DNA from: Amblyomma americanum
Taxonomy: Eukaryota; Arthropoda; Arachnida; Ixodida; Ixodidae
Reading direction: 5' to 3'
Length of the DNA: 64,000 bases
Assembly: GCF_052857255.1 (NCBI RefSeq)
Contig: NC_135500.1
Coordinates: forward strand, 46,679,272 to 46,743,271
Shown here: positions 1 through 10,265 of the stretch, one piece after another
Layout: each line of letters begins with the position of its first letter
Position numbering within the stretch: position 1 is the stretch's first letter
Notes under the pieces: model-generated
Databases searched by the model: none
What the model was told of the DNA's origin: nothing
What the model saw: the letters and a program-made list of their open reading frames with translations, nothing else
Made by a program: the position numbers and the translations under genes

Positions 1-501
1 CGCTTGCTACCAAGTTCTTGTCCGCTATTCATCGCTCGATAATTAAACTCAAATTATCTAAAGGTGCACTAGAGGAACCTTGAAGCATGAAAGGAGCAGA
101 GAAAACCGCCAATTGGGACGACTTCCGCGCTGCATGTACGCGTTTGTAAGTCGAACATACATTTCCTTCGACTCATAGAACCTTTTTGCAGCAAACAATT
201 AAGCCGCTTGCAAAACCCTACGTGACTCTAATGCTTTCACTGTCCGCACCGATGAATAGTCGCCCCCGCCTGAATGAGTGCTTCGAAATAATAGTACAGC
301 ATTTTGCAGTGCGTGCGCATTGTGCCCCAGGAATGCGACGATTACGACTACTGCAGCCCCGCGCTGAGGTTGTTTACATGGCTGTGCGCAACATGTACTG
401 CTCGTTTGCGTGGCATAAAACGCCAGGTGGGTTATCCTTATCTTGCAGTTTTACTCATTTAAACACCATGATAACAGTGCAATAAGCGCCGATGATGATA
501 T
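1..501. other. Unassigned sequence left of the solo LTR
   Basis: I see no gene here. A 99-codon open stretch at 186-485 has no recognisable motif. The string AAAGGTGCACTA at about 60-71 matches the terminus of the foldback MITE at 61258, so this may be one end of a related element cut by the window edge. Positions 497-501 read GATAT and are the probable left target duplication of the adjacent LTR. Confidence 0.4.
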
Positions 502-601
502 TGTCACATATATCAAGGAGACTAAATTAAATTTTAAAGAAAAAAGATGTGAAGACGACGACACGAATTAACCGAAGAATAAAGAAGAGGAAGAAGAAGC
601 A

Positions 602-675
602 TTCGGTGAGGTGGAGGGAGATGATTGGTGGAGAAGCTTTCGGTGAGGTGGAGAGAGATGTTTGGTGGAGAAGAG
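602..675. repeat. Two-copy 37-bp tandem repeat in the solo LTR
   Basis: Units 602-638 and 639-675 both start TTCGGTGAGGTGGAG and contain TGGTGGAGAAG. They lie about 40 bp upstream of the TATA box, the position of LTR enhancer repeats. The placement is seen; an enhancer role is inference. Confidence 0.7.
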
Positions 676-1037
676 AAGAAGACGACGACACGGCATACGT
701 GGACTAACATCGAGGCTATAAAAAGGGCGAGTGAGAGCGAGGCCCGGGGGGGAACAGCAGAGAAGCGGAGGCTCCGGCGGGTCAGGGACACATCGGCTGG
801 AAGAGAGCGACGCCGGCAACTGCTCCGGTGAGCTCGCGTTCTACGGCAACGCATCGTGGACTGCCTGCCGTGCCTGGGCCCGTTCCGGGGAGTCAACAGA
901 GGACGCTACCACCTGCTACGGCCAGGGGTGTCTCCAGCGCTGTTGCCACTCTTCCGGGTGGTGCCCCCAACGCCGACAACACCGGCATCACCTCTACGGG
1001 CGCTTGGACCGGGAGCTTGTACGGCGCAGCCAACGAC

Positions 1038-1103
1038 GCCGCCAGCGACGCCAGCCCCTGCGCGTCGAACGCCGCCAGCGACGCCAGCCCAAGCACGTCG
1101 AAT
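1038..1103. repeat. Two-copy 33-bp tandem repeat in the solo LTR
   Basis: Units 1038-1070 and 1071-1103 both begin GCCGCCAGCGACGCCAGCCC. The period is a multiple of three, but nothing shows that this stretch is translated. Confidence 0.7.
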
Positions 1104-1386
1104 GCCGTCTCGACGCCGGCTACGGGATCCATACAACGCCGCAGCCGCACCGAACCAACCGTGAGCACGAACGCTGACCACGAATAGTAGAACGCTAGAA
1201 GTAGACGCTTGTAGTAGTGTGCCCGGGTAGTGTGTATTTATAGCCTTTGTGTGTTGAGTTGGTTTTGTTAGTTTTGTGTTCTAGTGTGTGTGTCACGTAG
1301 GGTGTATTAAATGTGCGTTTGTGTGGGTACACCCGTCGCCTAGTCCATTCTTTCGGTACGAGTGTTCTCCGGAGAGATCCGTGACA

Positions 1387-2983
1387 GCTATATCGCCTGC
1401 TTGGCAAACACTTTGCGTAGGATACCGGCGCTTTCCGCTAATTGTATCTGCTTTCTCTTAGGTCACCAATATTTAATTTTAGATCCGTTTAGCTAAAAAT
1501 ACGTTCGGACATTACTTGAATTAATGAAAACAACCAGATTTGTTGTCCACAGTCGACGCCGACGGCTGCTGCCGGCTGATTTCTGCACATTCTATGCAGA
1601 CCGGGTCACATATATCGGCACTTCCCCCTTAATGCACTCGTGTCCTGCGATGTAGGCAGTCATCGCTTTGAGGGCACTGTAGCCAAAACTACGCTCGACA
1701 GCTATTTGCAGGCGCTAAAGCTTGCGAATTCGCTCTCCGCAATCGCCGAAATCGCACACACGAATCCTGCGTACTCGCTAGGCCTCGTCACGAAAGGGGC
1801 CGGCGGTCCACCGTCAACCCAAATTCAAGAATATGGCAAAAGTTCCTCACTGACTAGTAAAGTGTAAAGATATGATATGTAGCCGCTTGTTTCGCTTTTT
1901 TCGGTACGGATAAGGTACACAAGCGCAGTTTTTTCGGCCGTCGCCTCACCGGCCGGGCGTGAAGGTTTCGCTCGGCCGCACAACCCCAGGCGACGGCGCG
2001 GCGCCGTCGTGCGGCGTTTTCTGCCCGTGTCGCTTTCCTCGCCGATCGGTTCTATGCGCAGGCACCGAATGAAAGCACATCTTCGCTGGTGCACGCTCAT
2101 CGCGTATGTCGCCGTGGCTAGCATGAGCTAGACAGAGCTTTGGCCCGCCTTGCGGCCTGCTCTTTTGGTTCGTCGTGTGGATGCTGTCGCCGGCCAAGCC
2201 TGGCCGGGCCACGCGTGGTCGACCCCACGTGACCGCTCCGCGGACCAGTCCGCTGGCCGCCATCTGGATACACCTTTACCGAGCGGAAGCGCTGCATCCG
2301 CGGAGTGGGAGTGTGGGGAGGAAGGCTGGCCTTCCTATTTCTACAAGGTCGGAAGTTAAAAGTTCAACTTAAGCCCTTCCTAATGTCCAGTATAATCGCA
2401 GTAGAATAAAATCTGCAAGAAGTACAAAAGTAAGAAGTAAGGAAAATTACAGGTGCACTTGAAGTGGTTCTGAAACACCTTCCGAGGAGAGCATGTCAAC
2501 AAGCTCAATCAGTGCATTGTGTTGTGAACAAAACTTGAGCCAAATAATGCACTCCTACAAGCAACAGAGAACCCGCAATCACGCGCGAAAGCTGGCGCGC
2601 CCTTTCCGGCGCCATTTTCATGCTCGCACCCCCCTCCATCCCCCTCATCTGCGTAGACAAGGTGAGAGGTGACCATTGGATAGATTCTTTCAGACGTCAG
2701 GCAGCTAACACGGCCGCAGCCAGTAAGTAATCCGTGTGGCTGCGGCGGGTCAGGAAGCTCCGCTCCCTGCGGTGGGGCCGGCGGAGGAGAGGCGACCTTC
2801 CAGCGCGCAAAAAGTGAGGAGAGGAAGCGGCAAGAAGAATGAAGTTCAAATTTTCTCTGCAAATAACTCAGCTCCCACCAAACGCATTAAAAAAATTCTT
2901 GCTGGAATATTCCTGAACAGGCGTCCTTTCACATCCCAGGCGTACCGCAACTTTAATAGAGCCCCTTTCAGAGCCCCTCTTTA
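1387..2983. other. Unassigned sequence with a CpG-rich island
   Basis: No recognisable gene. About 1920-2330 is GC- and CpG-rich compared with the AT-rich flanks and holds a hairpin at 1991-2009 (arms CGACGGCG and CGCCGTCG, loop CGG). Such a patch can mark a promoter, but no adjacent exon is recognisable. Open stretches at 1640-1867, 1825-2263 and 2509-2862 have no motif I recognise. Confidence 0.4.
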
Positions 2984-3497
2984 AAGGGAAGTGCACACAC
3001 TTTTAAAAATTCCGCGATATTCTAGGAATCAAATCTATAGAGGCTACAGGTAAAGGATGCATATTGTTTTTGCGCTAGCATTTAAAATAGTGGCGTAATC
3101 GACTCCTCAACGCACCGGAGGAGTGCGGGGAAGCTTATTGTGACGTCAGAGAAGATACGATTTCAAATTACCGCTGCCGTCAACCACACCCTGACATGCC
3201 TTGGATTCTGCCAAACAACGCGCGGTTGGCTTTGCCGTCGGTGGCGTTGTTTTTTTTTTCCTTCGAAGCAAGCGTTAATGCGTTGGAAATGTACCGCCAC
3301 CTTCGATGACGTCACTGTGCGGCCCCCACTCGGCTCTGTGCGCTGCAGAGAAGCTTGAAGACCGTCGCAATTTTAATCGGCGATTACGTCACCATTTCAA
3401 ATCCTAGACGGAAAGAACTTCGCATGTTTTACCTCCAAGTTTCACACATTCGACCCCTTTATGCTCGTCAATTTCTAAAACTTATGCAGTTGCCCTT
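2984..3497. mobile_element. Candidate MITE with short terminal inverted repeats
   Basis: The left end AAAGGGAAGTGCACA and the right end, read on the minus strand AAAGGGCAACTGCA, match imperfectly over about 15 bp. Each is flanked by TA, the target duplication of many cut-and-paste DNA transposons. The 0.5-kb interior has no credible transposase, which fits a non-autonomous element. The ends are short, so chance similarity is possible. Confidence 0.4.
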
Positions 3498-3500
3498 TAC

Positions 3501-4190
3501 GGAAGGTACGGTCCTGAAATGCGAAAGCATTGCAATTTATTCCAAATCTATTTGAATTATATTCTAAATATATTACATTTGCATTCTATTTATATTCTAT
3601 TCCTTTGTAGTTTGTTCAGTTGTAAGCACAAGTACTCACCTAATGGTTAACACTTCGTATTTTCCCGCCTTTTGTAACGTTACACCGATTCGACCAACCG
3701 CGAGTTTTGTAACGCCGTCGCTTTGTGTGAGCCACCGCGTTTTCGTGTCGACGAGCCATGTAATACTTTTCTATTAAAAGAGTATTGACTGACCCGAGCG
3801 ATCGGTCAGTGCTTCAGCGTATTACGAGAGATGAGACCACAATAGGGGCAACGACGCAGGACGGATTACTCAGACTAGGCTGCTGACAATATATTACTGC
3901 GACATGCCCAGAATCATAATCATCATCATCGCCACCCTAGCCACGTCATTGCTGGTTCTATGTATGCCACTGATCTCCAATTAAGTCTCTTCTGCGCCAG
4001 CGGTCCCCTTTATTTCCGAAACCTTCACAATCTCTAAATACTTTCGTTTTGGATAGTTACTTAGGGTATGACATCATACTTACGGCATGGCAACACGGAC
4101 AAATGCGGAACACAAATGACATGTCTTGATTTCCCCCTACTGCTGTATTGCTATCCCTTGAGGTTGCATCTGTCATTTTCCTTCCAACAA
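3501..4190. other. Unassigned AT-rich sequence
   Basis: No gene recognised. There is a 7-bp-arm hairpin at about 3788-3810 (ACTGACC and GGTCAGT) and a run of ATTCTATTTATATTCTATT near 3578-3600. Part of 3660-3830 could be an eroded LTR or LINE end, but I cannot place boundaries. Confidence 0.3.
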
Positions 4191-4194
4191 ATTG

Positions 4195-4270
4195 CCGTGC
4201 TGTTGAGCTTTTCGGTAAGCCTCGAAGTTTCAGCCCCGCAAGTAAGTACCCGCAAGGTGGAATTATTATT
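4195..4270 (-). pseudogene. RTE-type LINE reverse transcriptase scrap, second copy
   Basis: Read on the minus strand this stretch gives VLTCGAET followed by SRLTEKL, matching the conserved C-terminal part of RTE-clade reverse transcriptases (VLTYGAETW, LT.KL). It is similar at the nucleotide level to 5045-5110, where the same motif occurs inside RTE-1, so two RTE scraps lie about 0.8 kb apart. It is too short and eroded to say whether it is an independent insertion or a duplication. Confidence 0.4.
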
Positions 4271-4684
4271 GATTGTTTCAGGTAATGCCGCCATTAATGG
4301 TTAAACTTAGGCGTTTTAAGGTATAAAAATGGCTTTTGGGGAATGGTAATGAGGAAGTTGGCGGATGTAAGAGAACTGGTGAACGATGCTAATTAGTGAG
4401 GTGGTTAACGAAACTCTAGTAAAATTTTAACTATTCATTTAGGGCTTTCACTGCAATCAGAGGTTGTGGCGGTAGCGCTTACATTTATTCCACTCAGCGG
4501 CGGGCGCTGGCCTGGCCAGCTGAAAAGCGAAGCGTCTGATATTTCGCAGCTGCAGTCCAGCGCGATGGGCGCGGTGCTGAGATTATGGTGGTTAGCACTT
4601 GGACTCCCCCGTTGGGAACGCATGGTTCGGACGATACAAATGTAACGGAGTGATCGATGATTTTTTGAGGAGAGGTAACGGTGT

Positions 4685-4945
4685 AGTAAAAGTCTCACTT
4701 CAACCGCGCCGTGAGGGGACGGATGAAGGTGGGAGTGAAAGAAGGAAAATGAAAGAGGCCTCGTAGCGGGGGGCTCCGGAAAAATTTCGACCGCCTCGGG
4801 GTCTATAACGTGCCCTGGCATCGCACACCACGCGAGCGCCTGTTGCGTTTCGCCTCCATTCAAATGCGGCCATCGCGACTGGGTTCACACCCGGGTACTC
4901 CGACTCAGCAGCCGAGCGCCCTAACCACTGAGCCACCGCGGCGGG
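4685..4945 (-). mobile_element. tRNA-derived SINE, family 1 (Ruka-like), minus strand
   Basis: The right end is a tRNA-like head. Read on the minus strand it gives CCGCGGTGGCTCAGTGG (A box), then the CGGGTGTGAACCC region (B box), then the standard body ending in the GAAAGA-rich part near 4740. The same body recurs about ten times in this window in both orientations. The copy is 3'-truncated near 4685. It lies just left of the RTE-1 remnant. Confidence 0.8.
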
Positions 4946-4999
4946 TGTAACGGTGTGATCAGCGTTAGCGAAGCGCGAACGCCACTGAGTCATATGCGC

Positions 5000-5178
5000 T
5001 AGGGATTCATGAACTACAAGATTCGTGGAGGGACATTTTCGTTAGCCTCCACGCTTCTGCCCCACAAGTGAGTACCGGTAAGAAGCGGCTATTATATATT
5101 TTTCTCTTGAGGGCTATTGGCAAACCTCCATTCATAATTTGAGAGCACCTGCCAACTGCGGTCCATCCTATTCTTATT
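5000..5178 (-). pseudogene. RTE-1 reverse transcriptase, downstream half (split by GYP-1)
   Basis: The minus strand encodes the C-terminal segment of an RTE-clade reverse transcriptase: RIGWTAVGRCSQIMNG, then LPIALKRKIYNSRFLPVLTC, then GAEAWRLTKMS. These match the conserved '.GW..FG....I....P..LKRK....ILPVLTYGAETW.LT' region of RTE and related LINE proteins. The frame runs straight into the GYP-1 LTR at 5179. The missing upstream part, with a YLGR motif, resumes beyond the other GYP-1 LTR at 16558. RTE-1 was therefore in place before GYP-1 inserted. It is a fragment with no start. Confidence 0.75.
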
Positions 5179-5549
5179 TCTGCAAATCTTTGTACTGTTT
5201 GCTCCTGATGAAAGGCGCCAGCACTCAGCTTTATAAATTTTTTGTGTGTGCGTGACGTGAGATGCAACCAGTCATATCGTGAACGATCGAAGGAACCCAC
5301 AGCTGCTTCCACATTGTTCTATAATGTTGTAGTTGCTTAGGCACCTTGTCTCGATTATTCCTTACCAGCTTTAAATTGAGCGCGGCCGAGCGGCACGCAT
5401 TCTGCTCAAACCGCCGAGCAAGCTTGCTGCTACGCAACCGTCGAGTCATTCAGTTCTTTGTGGGCGCGAGTGAGCCCAATAAAGAGTTTCTTTTAGAAGC
5501 CTTTCAGCTGTCGTCATGACTGCCTTACTGCGGTCACCACTACGTGACA
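5179..5549 (+). repeat. GYP-1 5' LTR
   Basis: It begins near TGCAAATC (5181) and ends GTGACA (5549). It aligns over its length with 16198-16557: both contain ACTGTTTG, then a CGCC-GCACT block, GATCG, CACATTGTT, TTTAAATTGAGCGCGGCC and GAGTCATTCAGTT. AATAAAG at about 5480 is a polyadenylation-type signal. The following TTTAGTGGAGGAGCTG is the position of a primer-binding site. Confidence 0.75.
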
Positions 5550-5589
5550 TTTAGTGGAGGAGCTGCACCGCCATCCTGCGATGCTTACG

Positions 5590-6990
5590 AAGATGGAGTC
5601 TGCCCACGGGTCTCTGTCACTCCTCTTCCACCGGCCTCGGGAGCCGACAACTTTCCACGGCTAACATCAAGAAGACATCGAGGAATAGGTAGACCAGTTT
5701 GATCGGGTGGCAACTAAAAACAGGTGTAATGATCGACCAAACTGCGGTGCGTTTTCTTTGGTTCGATAATCATTAGATCTCATTGTCAAGGTGGGAAGAA
5801 TTTAAGAGGAAAATCCTGCGCACATTTGCTAACGTCCTCCGCAAGGAAAGAGCCGAAGAGATGCTCCATATGCGAATCCACAATTCGGATTAATATGTCT
5901 TTGCATACCCTGAGGGGAGGAAACGCCTTTTCAGGCGCGTCAACCCTGACATGAATACAGAAAAGAAAGTGATCTTTCTGATGCGTTGATTAAAAGGGCA
6001 ACTTTTCGCCGGCTTGATGAGGAATCTTTCAAACAGTGTTGCAGAAATCGCAGAAAAAGCTTCTGCCGTCGTAAAGACTCTTGACGACCAGATCCGCCAC
6101 TACAACCGACCACTTCAAGGGCTGTAGGCAAGCCCCTCAGATGACATGTCTACAAGCGGGAATATCCTGCGGTATCTAATGCACGAGACTGCTAGGCAAG
6201 AGCTGCACCGTACGCTGTCATCTCCCCGCCATCCTCAGGTAGCGAGTCTCGCGGACATCGTCAGCGAAGTGCAACATGCTTTTGGCTCCCCGTCACTGAC
6301 GACCCCAACGGAAGCTGAAGCCATGACCTACGCCGCCACACTACGCAGTCCGGCGCTCAAGCCCACTTCGACGGGAACCAGTTCGCCCAGAACGACGCCT
6401 ATTAACTCCCGCACGCCAACCTTACGACCGACGGGCCCGATTTAAGAAATGCGACGAGTGGAGGACTACCGACGACCGCTCACTGTGCTTCCATTCTGGT
6501 TACGTCGATCCCATCCTTCGTCACTACCTGTAAAAAGGCATCGGCCTGCGCGGTTCCGCCACCTACGCCTCCCGACAGCGCCTCGGCCAGCGACCATGAG
6601 AAATTGACGACTACCTGCGCAGGGGAGAGTACGCGTCGTCAAGCTGTCTGTCCCGCTCCCCACCGCCGTCCACCACACGCTTTACGTCACCGGGCCGCAA
6701 CTATGAAACGGCTGTACGGGGAAGATCTCCCAGCGCTCTGAGAAGAAAATAAATGCAGCGGCCCTTGGAAGCCATGTTGCTCTCCAATGAAACGATGAAG
6801 ATCCTGCACCGACCCCGCCGCATGACTACGCCGCACCCACAACGCCCATGCCACACACAAACATGAGCTCGACCACGAAGCGACCCGACTTCAAAATGAA
6901 ACCGCCGCTCAGCAAAATCGCAAAGACGTACACAAGCCACTATCAAAGCACCCGAAAATCTGAGACCGGACTCAAAGACCCACTTGTAAT
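5590..6990 (+). pseudogene. GYP-1 gag remnant
   Basis: One frame at 6146-6445 (MSTSGNILRYLMHETARQEL at its start) has the proline- and alanine-rich look of Gypsy gag. After a frameshift, a decayed zinc knuckle appears near 6485-6530: the expected C-x2-C-x4-H-x4-C reads CFHSGYVDPILRHYL, with the second and last cysteines lost. Arginine/serine-rich sequence follows, as in tick Gypsy gags. Gag would form the virus-like particle and bind RNA; this copy cannot. Confidence 0.6.
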
Positions 6991-7079
6991 GTGAGGACAA
7001 GAAAAACCTGTCCTTGAAATGGGTGTCGACGGTCATATAGTAACTACGTTATTGTACTTACACAGGAGAGTACTGCTCT

Positions 7080-7335
7080 GCCACCAGTGGACCATTTGCG
7101 GAGCCGCTCATGTAAATGACAACTTATGACGGCGCGCAAATACGAATCTCTGAAGGCCACCTAGTTCCCCTGTCAGGAGAGCGTACCACACAAGTAAAGG
7201 TCAGCGGATATACCTACGCTGCGACCTTCATAGTCCTGCAGCAATGTTCCGAGACGTGACCTTAAGAATGGAGTTTTTCACTGCCCATCGAGCGATCATC
7301 CACCTTCAAGCCAAGTCCATCATGTTTTAGACGGA
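7080..7335 (+). pseudogene. GYP-1 protease remnant
   Basis: Plus-strand frames give ISEGHLVPLSGERTTQVKVS and ATFIVLQQCS. After a shift comes RDVTLRMEFFTAHRAIIHLQ, the downstream part of a retropepsin-type protease domain (usually CSRDVILGMDFL). The catalytic DTG region just upstream is not recognisable. A stop follows at about 7328. Confidence 0.5.
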
Positions 7336-7759
7336 GGAAGCCCTATCTTCAAATACAACACCGGAGCATCACTTCGCCTTCAGTGCGATCGGTGAAAAAG
7401 TGAGCGCACCACCCTAGACAAGCGTCATCGCCCCGGTGTGTGAAGACTACCAAGAACATCGAGCTTATCATCTACGGAAACATGCAGTTATCTCAAGGAT
7501 TCGGCATCGCTTTAGACATCGCCCATTTCCTAAATAGTAAAAAAAAATGGTAAACCTGGCTTGCTGCTAACAAACTTCAGCGAAGATTACTAACATATCA
7601 ACGGAAGCACGACGATTGTTTTCTTAGACGAAATATCCGACGTTAAAACCCCCTTTGCCCTCTCCGATTGATCCGTAGAATATTTACCCACCTTCGACAT
7701 TAGCCCAGCTCTTGCCCGCAACCAACAATATCAAATAAGGAGCCTTATTCAAAGTTACA

Positions 7760-8200
7760 GCGAGTTCGTCCCATTGTCGTCAAAATTCCCACAAACGCCT
7801 TAGGCAAAACATCGTATTGTAACCGACAAACACGCCAGATCTTTCCGCGAAAGGCCCTACCGTGTGCAGCGGCGAGGACGCCAGGTCATCCGAGGCCAAG
7901 GGGAAGAAAAGCTTCGCGACGATGTCATCCAGCCGTTGGAGCCCCTGGGTGGCACCGATTGTTTTAATGGGAAAGAAGGACGGCTCACTCCAGTTCGGCA
8001 TCGATTCCCGCCGCTTGGATAACATTACAAAGAACGATTTCTGCCCCCTCGCCCGCACCTAGGACACACTGGACCACCCCAGCAATGCCAAGTATTTCGC
8101 TTCGATGAACCTCAAGAGTGGGCACTGGGAAATTGAAGAAGATGAAAGAGACTGAGAGAACATAGCAGAGAAGACTGCACTTGAAGGACCCATCTGGTTG
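7760..8200 (+). pseudogene. GYP-1 reverse transcriptase, N-terminal part
   Basis: The Gypsy order is visible across several frames: RSFRERPYRVQ, then KLRDDVIQP, then APIVLMGKKDGSLQFGIDSR, then the block usually reading RIDDTLD..SNAKYFASMNL near 8060-8115. The sequence stops before the catalytic YLDD motif and jumps to the end of RNase H, so an internal deletion removed the active site. Several frameshifts are present. Confidence 0.7.
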
Positions 8201-8204
8201 CCTC

Positions 8205-8299
8205 GCGTGATGAAGCTTACAACTTGCTTTGGAATACGATGTCACCATCGTTTACAAGCCCGTACGCAAGCGCTCATAGACCGATTGCCTGTCACGAGT
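8205..8299 (+). pseudogene. GYP-1 RNase H C-terminal end
   Basis: LQLALEYDVTIVYKPVRKRS, then a stop, then TDCLSRV match the end of Gypsy RNase H (usually 'LQEYDFTIVYK.G..H..AD.LSR'). The domain follows directly on the truncated reverse transcriptase, showing the internal pol deletion. LINE-1 begins at 8300 inside the following linker. Confidence 0.65.
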
Positions 8300-9580
8300 A
8301 TTTTCCTGTATTTTGCTGTATTTTCAAACGGTTTAGAAAAGGTTCTGTTCAAGCGAATAACTTAATTCTGCAACAAATACAATGTTATAACTGAAGCTCA
8401 ATACGGTTTTCGAAAATATATGTCCACTGAACTTGCTCTCATGGATCAAAAGAGATACATATTACAGAAGTTTAAGCATAAAAAGCTGGTTGCTGGTATC
8501 TTTGTGGACTTTACCCAGGCATTCGACTGCATCAGACACTCAATTTTGCTTGATAAATTAAACCATTATGGAATCCGCGGTCTCCCATTGATGTTAATAA
8601 ATAGCTATCTTTCAGACAGGATACAGTTTGTCAGAGTAAATGACTTCATGTCCAGTGAACAACAAATTATTGCGGGCGTCCCGCAAGGCAGCATTCTCGG
8701 ACCATTACTTTTTAATTTGTATATAAATGACATAACCCACATTTGTCCCGGCATTAAGCTGGTCATATATGCGGATGACACGAGTATCTTTATCCCATCA
8801 GCCTGTGAAACTGATTTAATAATGAGAGCGAATAGTGTGTTAGGAAAGCTTGATACCTGGACGAGCAATAACCATCTAAAAATAAACACAAAAAAAACAA
8901 AGGCAGTGATTTTTTGTCCAAAGGGCAGATGCATTAGCTTTCAGCATGATATCACCTTTAGAAATTGTAAAATAGATATTGTTTCATGTGTTAAGGTGTT
9001 GGGTGTTTATTTTTCAGGGAATCTACAATGGGATAATCATGTAAATAACTTATTGCAGAAGCTAAGCTCGGTCACTGGAATACTAAATCATCGCCGTTAC
9101 TGCCTTCCACAGTCAATAAAACTAATGATATATGATGCCCTCTTTGTGTACTCTCTACATTACTGCTTTTTATTATGGGGCACCACTACCACGACAAATT
9201 TAAATAGGCTGTAAAAAATACAAAAAAGAATCTTACGCATAATTCAAATCTAAAATATACAGAATCGTCCGCTCCTCTCTTTAAACAGTTCAACGCGCAC
9301 CGAGCACATGATTTATACCCTTATATACTGTCTCGCGTGTTCTATTTTAGCGCAAAACACTAGTTATCTCTCCTTTTCGACGTCGCAAGGTTGACATAAA
9401 ATGATCTGCCATATCCCACAAGAAACACAGAAAACTGGAAAATCCCAAAATGCCGCACCAATTATGGTACACAAATGCTCCAGAATACCTTACCGAGGCT
9501 TCGAAATTATTACAATAGACAAGGCACTGATCTTGTGAAATTAACCCTGTCTGAGTTTAAACAGCTATTTAAAAACTGAT
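8300..9580 (+). pseudogene. LINE-1 reverse transcriptase (partial)
   Basis: The long open part is 8420-9214 (264 codons, beginning MSTELALMDQ). Motifs in order: FVDFTQAFDCIRHSILLDKL (first catalytic Asp), GVPQGSILGPLLFNLYINDI, YADDTSIF (catalytic YADD) and KVLGVYFSGNLQWDNHVNNL (thumb). Upstream, 8300-8419 carries VLFKRIT and a stop, then TEAQYGF, in the same domain. Downstream of 9214 the frame continues with stops to about 9580. The endonuclease and ORF1 are absent by 5' truncation. The intact YADD shows modest decay; the clade call (CR1/Jockey group) is from motif style only. Confidence 0.75.
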
Positions 9581-9890
9581 TGTCATCATGGATGTTTCTG
9601 TTCTTGTTTTTTGTGAATACATGTATGCACTTCATAGATCCTCTCTGTATAATCTGTATAATCTCTGTGTAAATAATCTCTCTGTATAATCTCTGTATAT
9701 TCTTTCTATGTTTGCGCATGCTCACATACAAGTAGCATCAGGCCGTAGTCTTTTGTTGATGTGTTTATACTTTCCGCTGCTACTGTATTTGGGGCCCAGG
9801 GACCCCTCAAGCCGTCATAGAACGGCTTTTACCTTGGCCTCCTGTACACTCCGGTGTATGAATAAAATATGAATGAATGAATGAATGAAT
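8300..9890 (+). mobile_element. LINE-1: 5'-truncated CR1/Jockey-type LINE inside GYP-1
   Basis: This 1.6-kb insertion contains the C-terminal half of a reverse transcriptase, a 3' UTR, an AATAAA-type signal (about 9860) and a (GAAT)n tail (9871-9890). GAGT precedes it (8296-8299) and follows it (9891-9894), a 4-bp duplication or microhomology. The GYP-1 linker is continuous when the insertion is removed. The missing 5' half is normal for target-primed reverse transcription that stopped early. Confidence 0.8.
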
Positions 9891-10002
9891 GAGTTCCTGC
9901 AGATACGTTGCCGCAGGACAATGCCTTCCTATGACCTATCAGATCCAGCAGTTCTGCACGGCAGCAACGCTCGGACCCCGACCTCCAACGGCTAATCGAG
10001 TA
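9891..10002 (+). pseudogene. GYP-1 linker between RNase H and integrase, left part
   Basis: The frame gives VPADTLPQDNAFL, a stop, then ARQQRSDPDLQRLIE, matching the linker of this Gypsy group (usually 'D.AFLG.I...DFAEQQRADPEL..LVEYL'). It breaks off at LIE, where LINE-2 starts, and resumes with IEYLEGK at 15434. The shared ATCGAGTA is the target duplication of LINE-2. Confidence 0.7.
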
Positions 10003-10265
10003 GTTGTTGTTGTTGTTAGCCTATCAAAAGATGGCACATACCCACACTGGGGGATCGGCCAAGAATCGGGTGGCTGTTCACATGAAAGCAGTTTACAAAA
10101 AGGAAAAGCACGTGGGAGCGCAACACCGGTGAATTTTTCGTCATGAACAGAAAAGGGATGAGTGTTTTGATTTTAAAATTTTAAGAATAATAATAAAGAG
10201 AGTGATTAAATGTTAATGATTTAGTCAAAATGTAATAATTCATAGAAAAGAAAAGGTTGGAACAC
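10003..10265 (-). other. LINE-2 3' UTR and (AAC)n tail
   Basis: This covers the stretch from the ORF2 stop to the target duplication. The minus strand contains GTGGGTATGTGCCATC and ends in AACAACAACAACAAC. The same 3' sequence (GTGGGTATGTGCCAG) ends the truncated copy at 27099. The conserved 3' end is presumably the reverse transcriptase recognition region. Confidence 0.75.

Larger units (their letters stand above)
502..1386 (+). mobile_element. Solo LTR of an LTR retrotransposon
   Basis: The 885-bp block begins TGTCAC and ends GTGACA, a perfect inverted terminal hexamer of LTR type. It contains a TATA box (TATAAAAAGG, 717-726), a GC-rich transcribed part, and an ATTAAA polyadenylation-type signal (1306-1311) near its end, in the expected order for a plus-strand LTR. 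It is flanked by GATAT (497-501) and GCTAT (1387-1391), a 5-bp target duplication with one mismatch. No gag or pol lies on either side, so it is best read as a solo LTR left by LTR-LTR recombination. Open frames at 731-1187 lie inside the LTR and are probably not genes. The family is not identified; Gypsy or BEL both fit. Confidence 0.6.

Noticed and set aside
731..1187. Overlapping open frames in three phases on the plus strand
   Set aside because: They lie inside the solo LTR in GC-rich sequence, overlap each other and the opposite strand, and resemble no protein.
4900..4945. tRNA gene
   Set aside because: A- and B-box sequences here, and at all similar places (for example 35605-35675 and 56874-56945), belong to SINE heads followed by SINE bodies; no complete cloverleaf is present.
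9860..9892. Independent (GAAT)n microsatellite
   Set aside because: It is the 3' tail of LINE-1, directly before the GAGT duplication.
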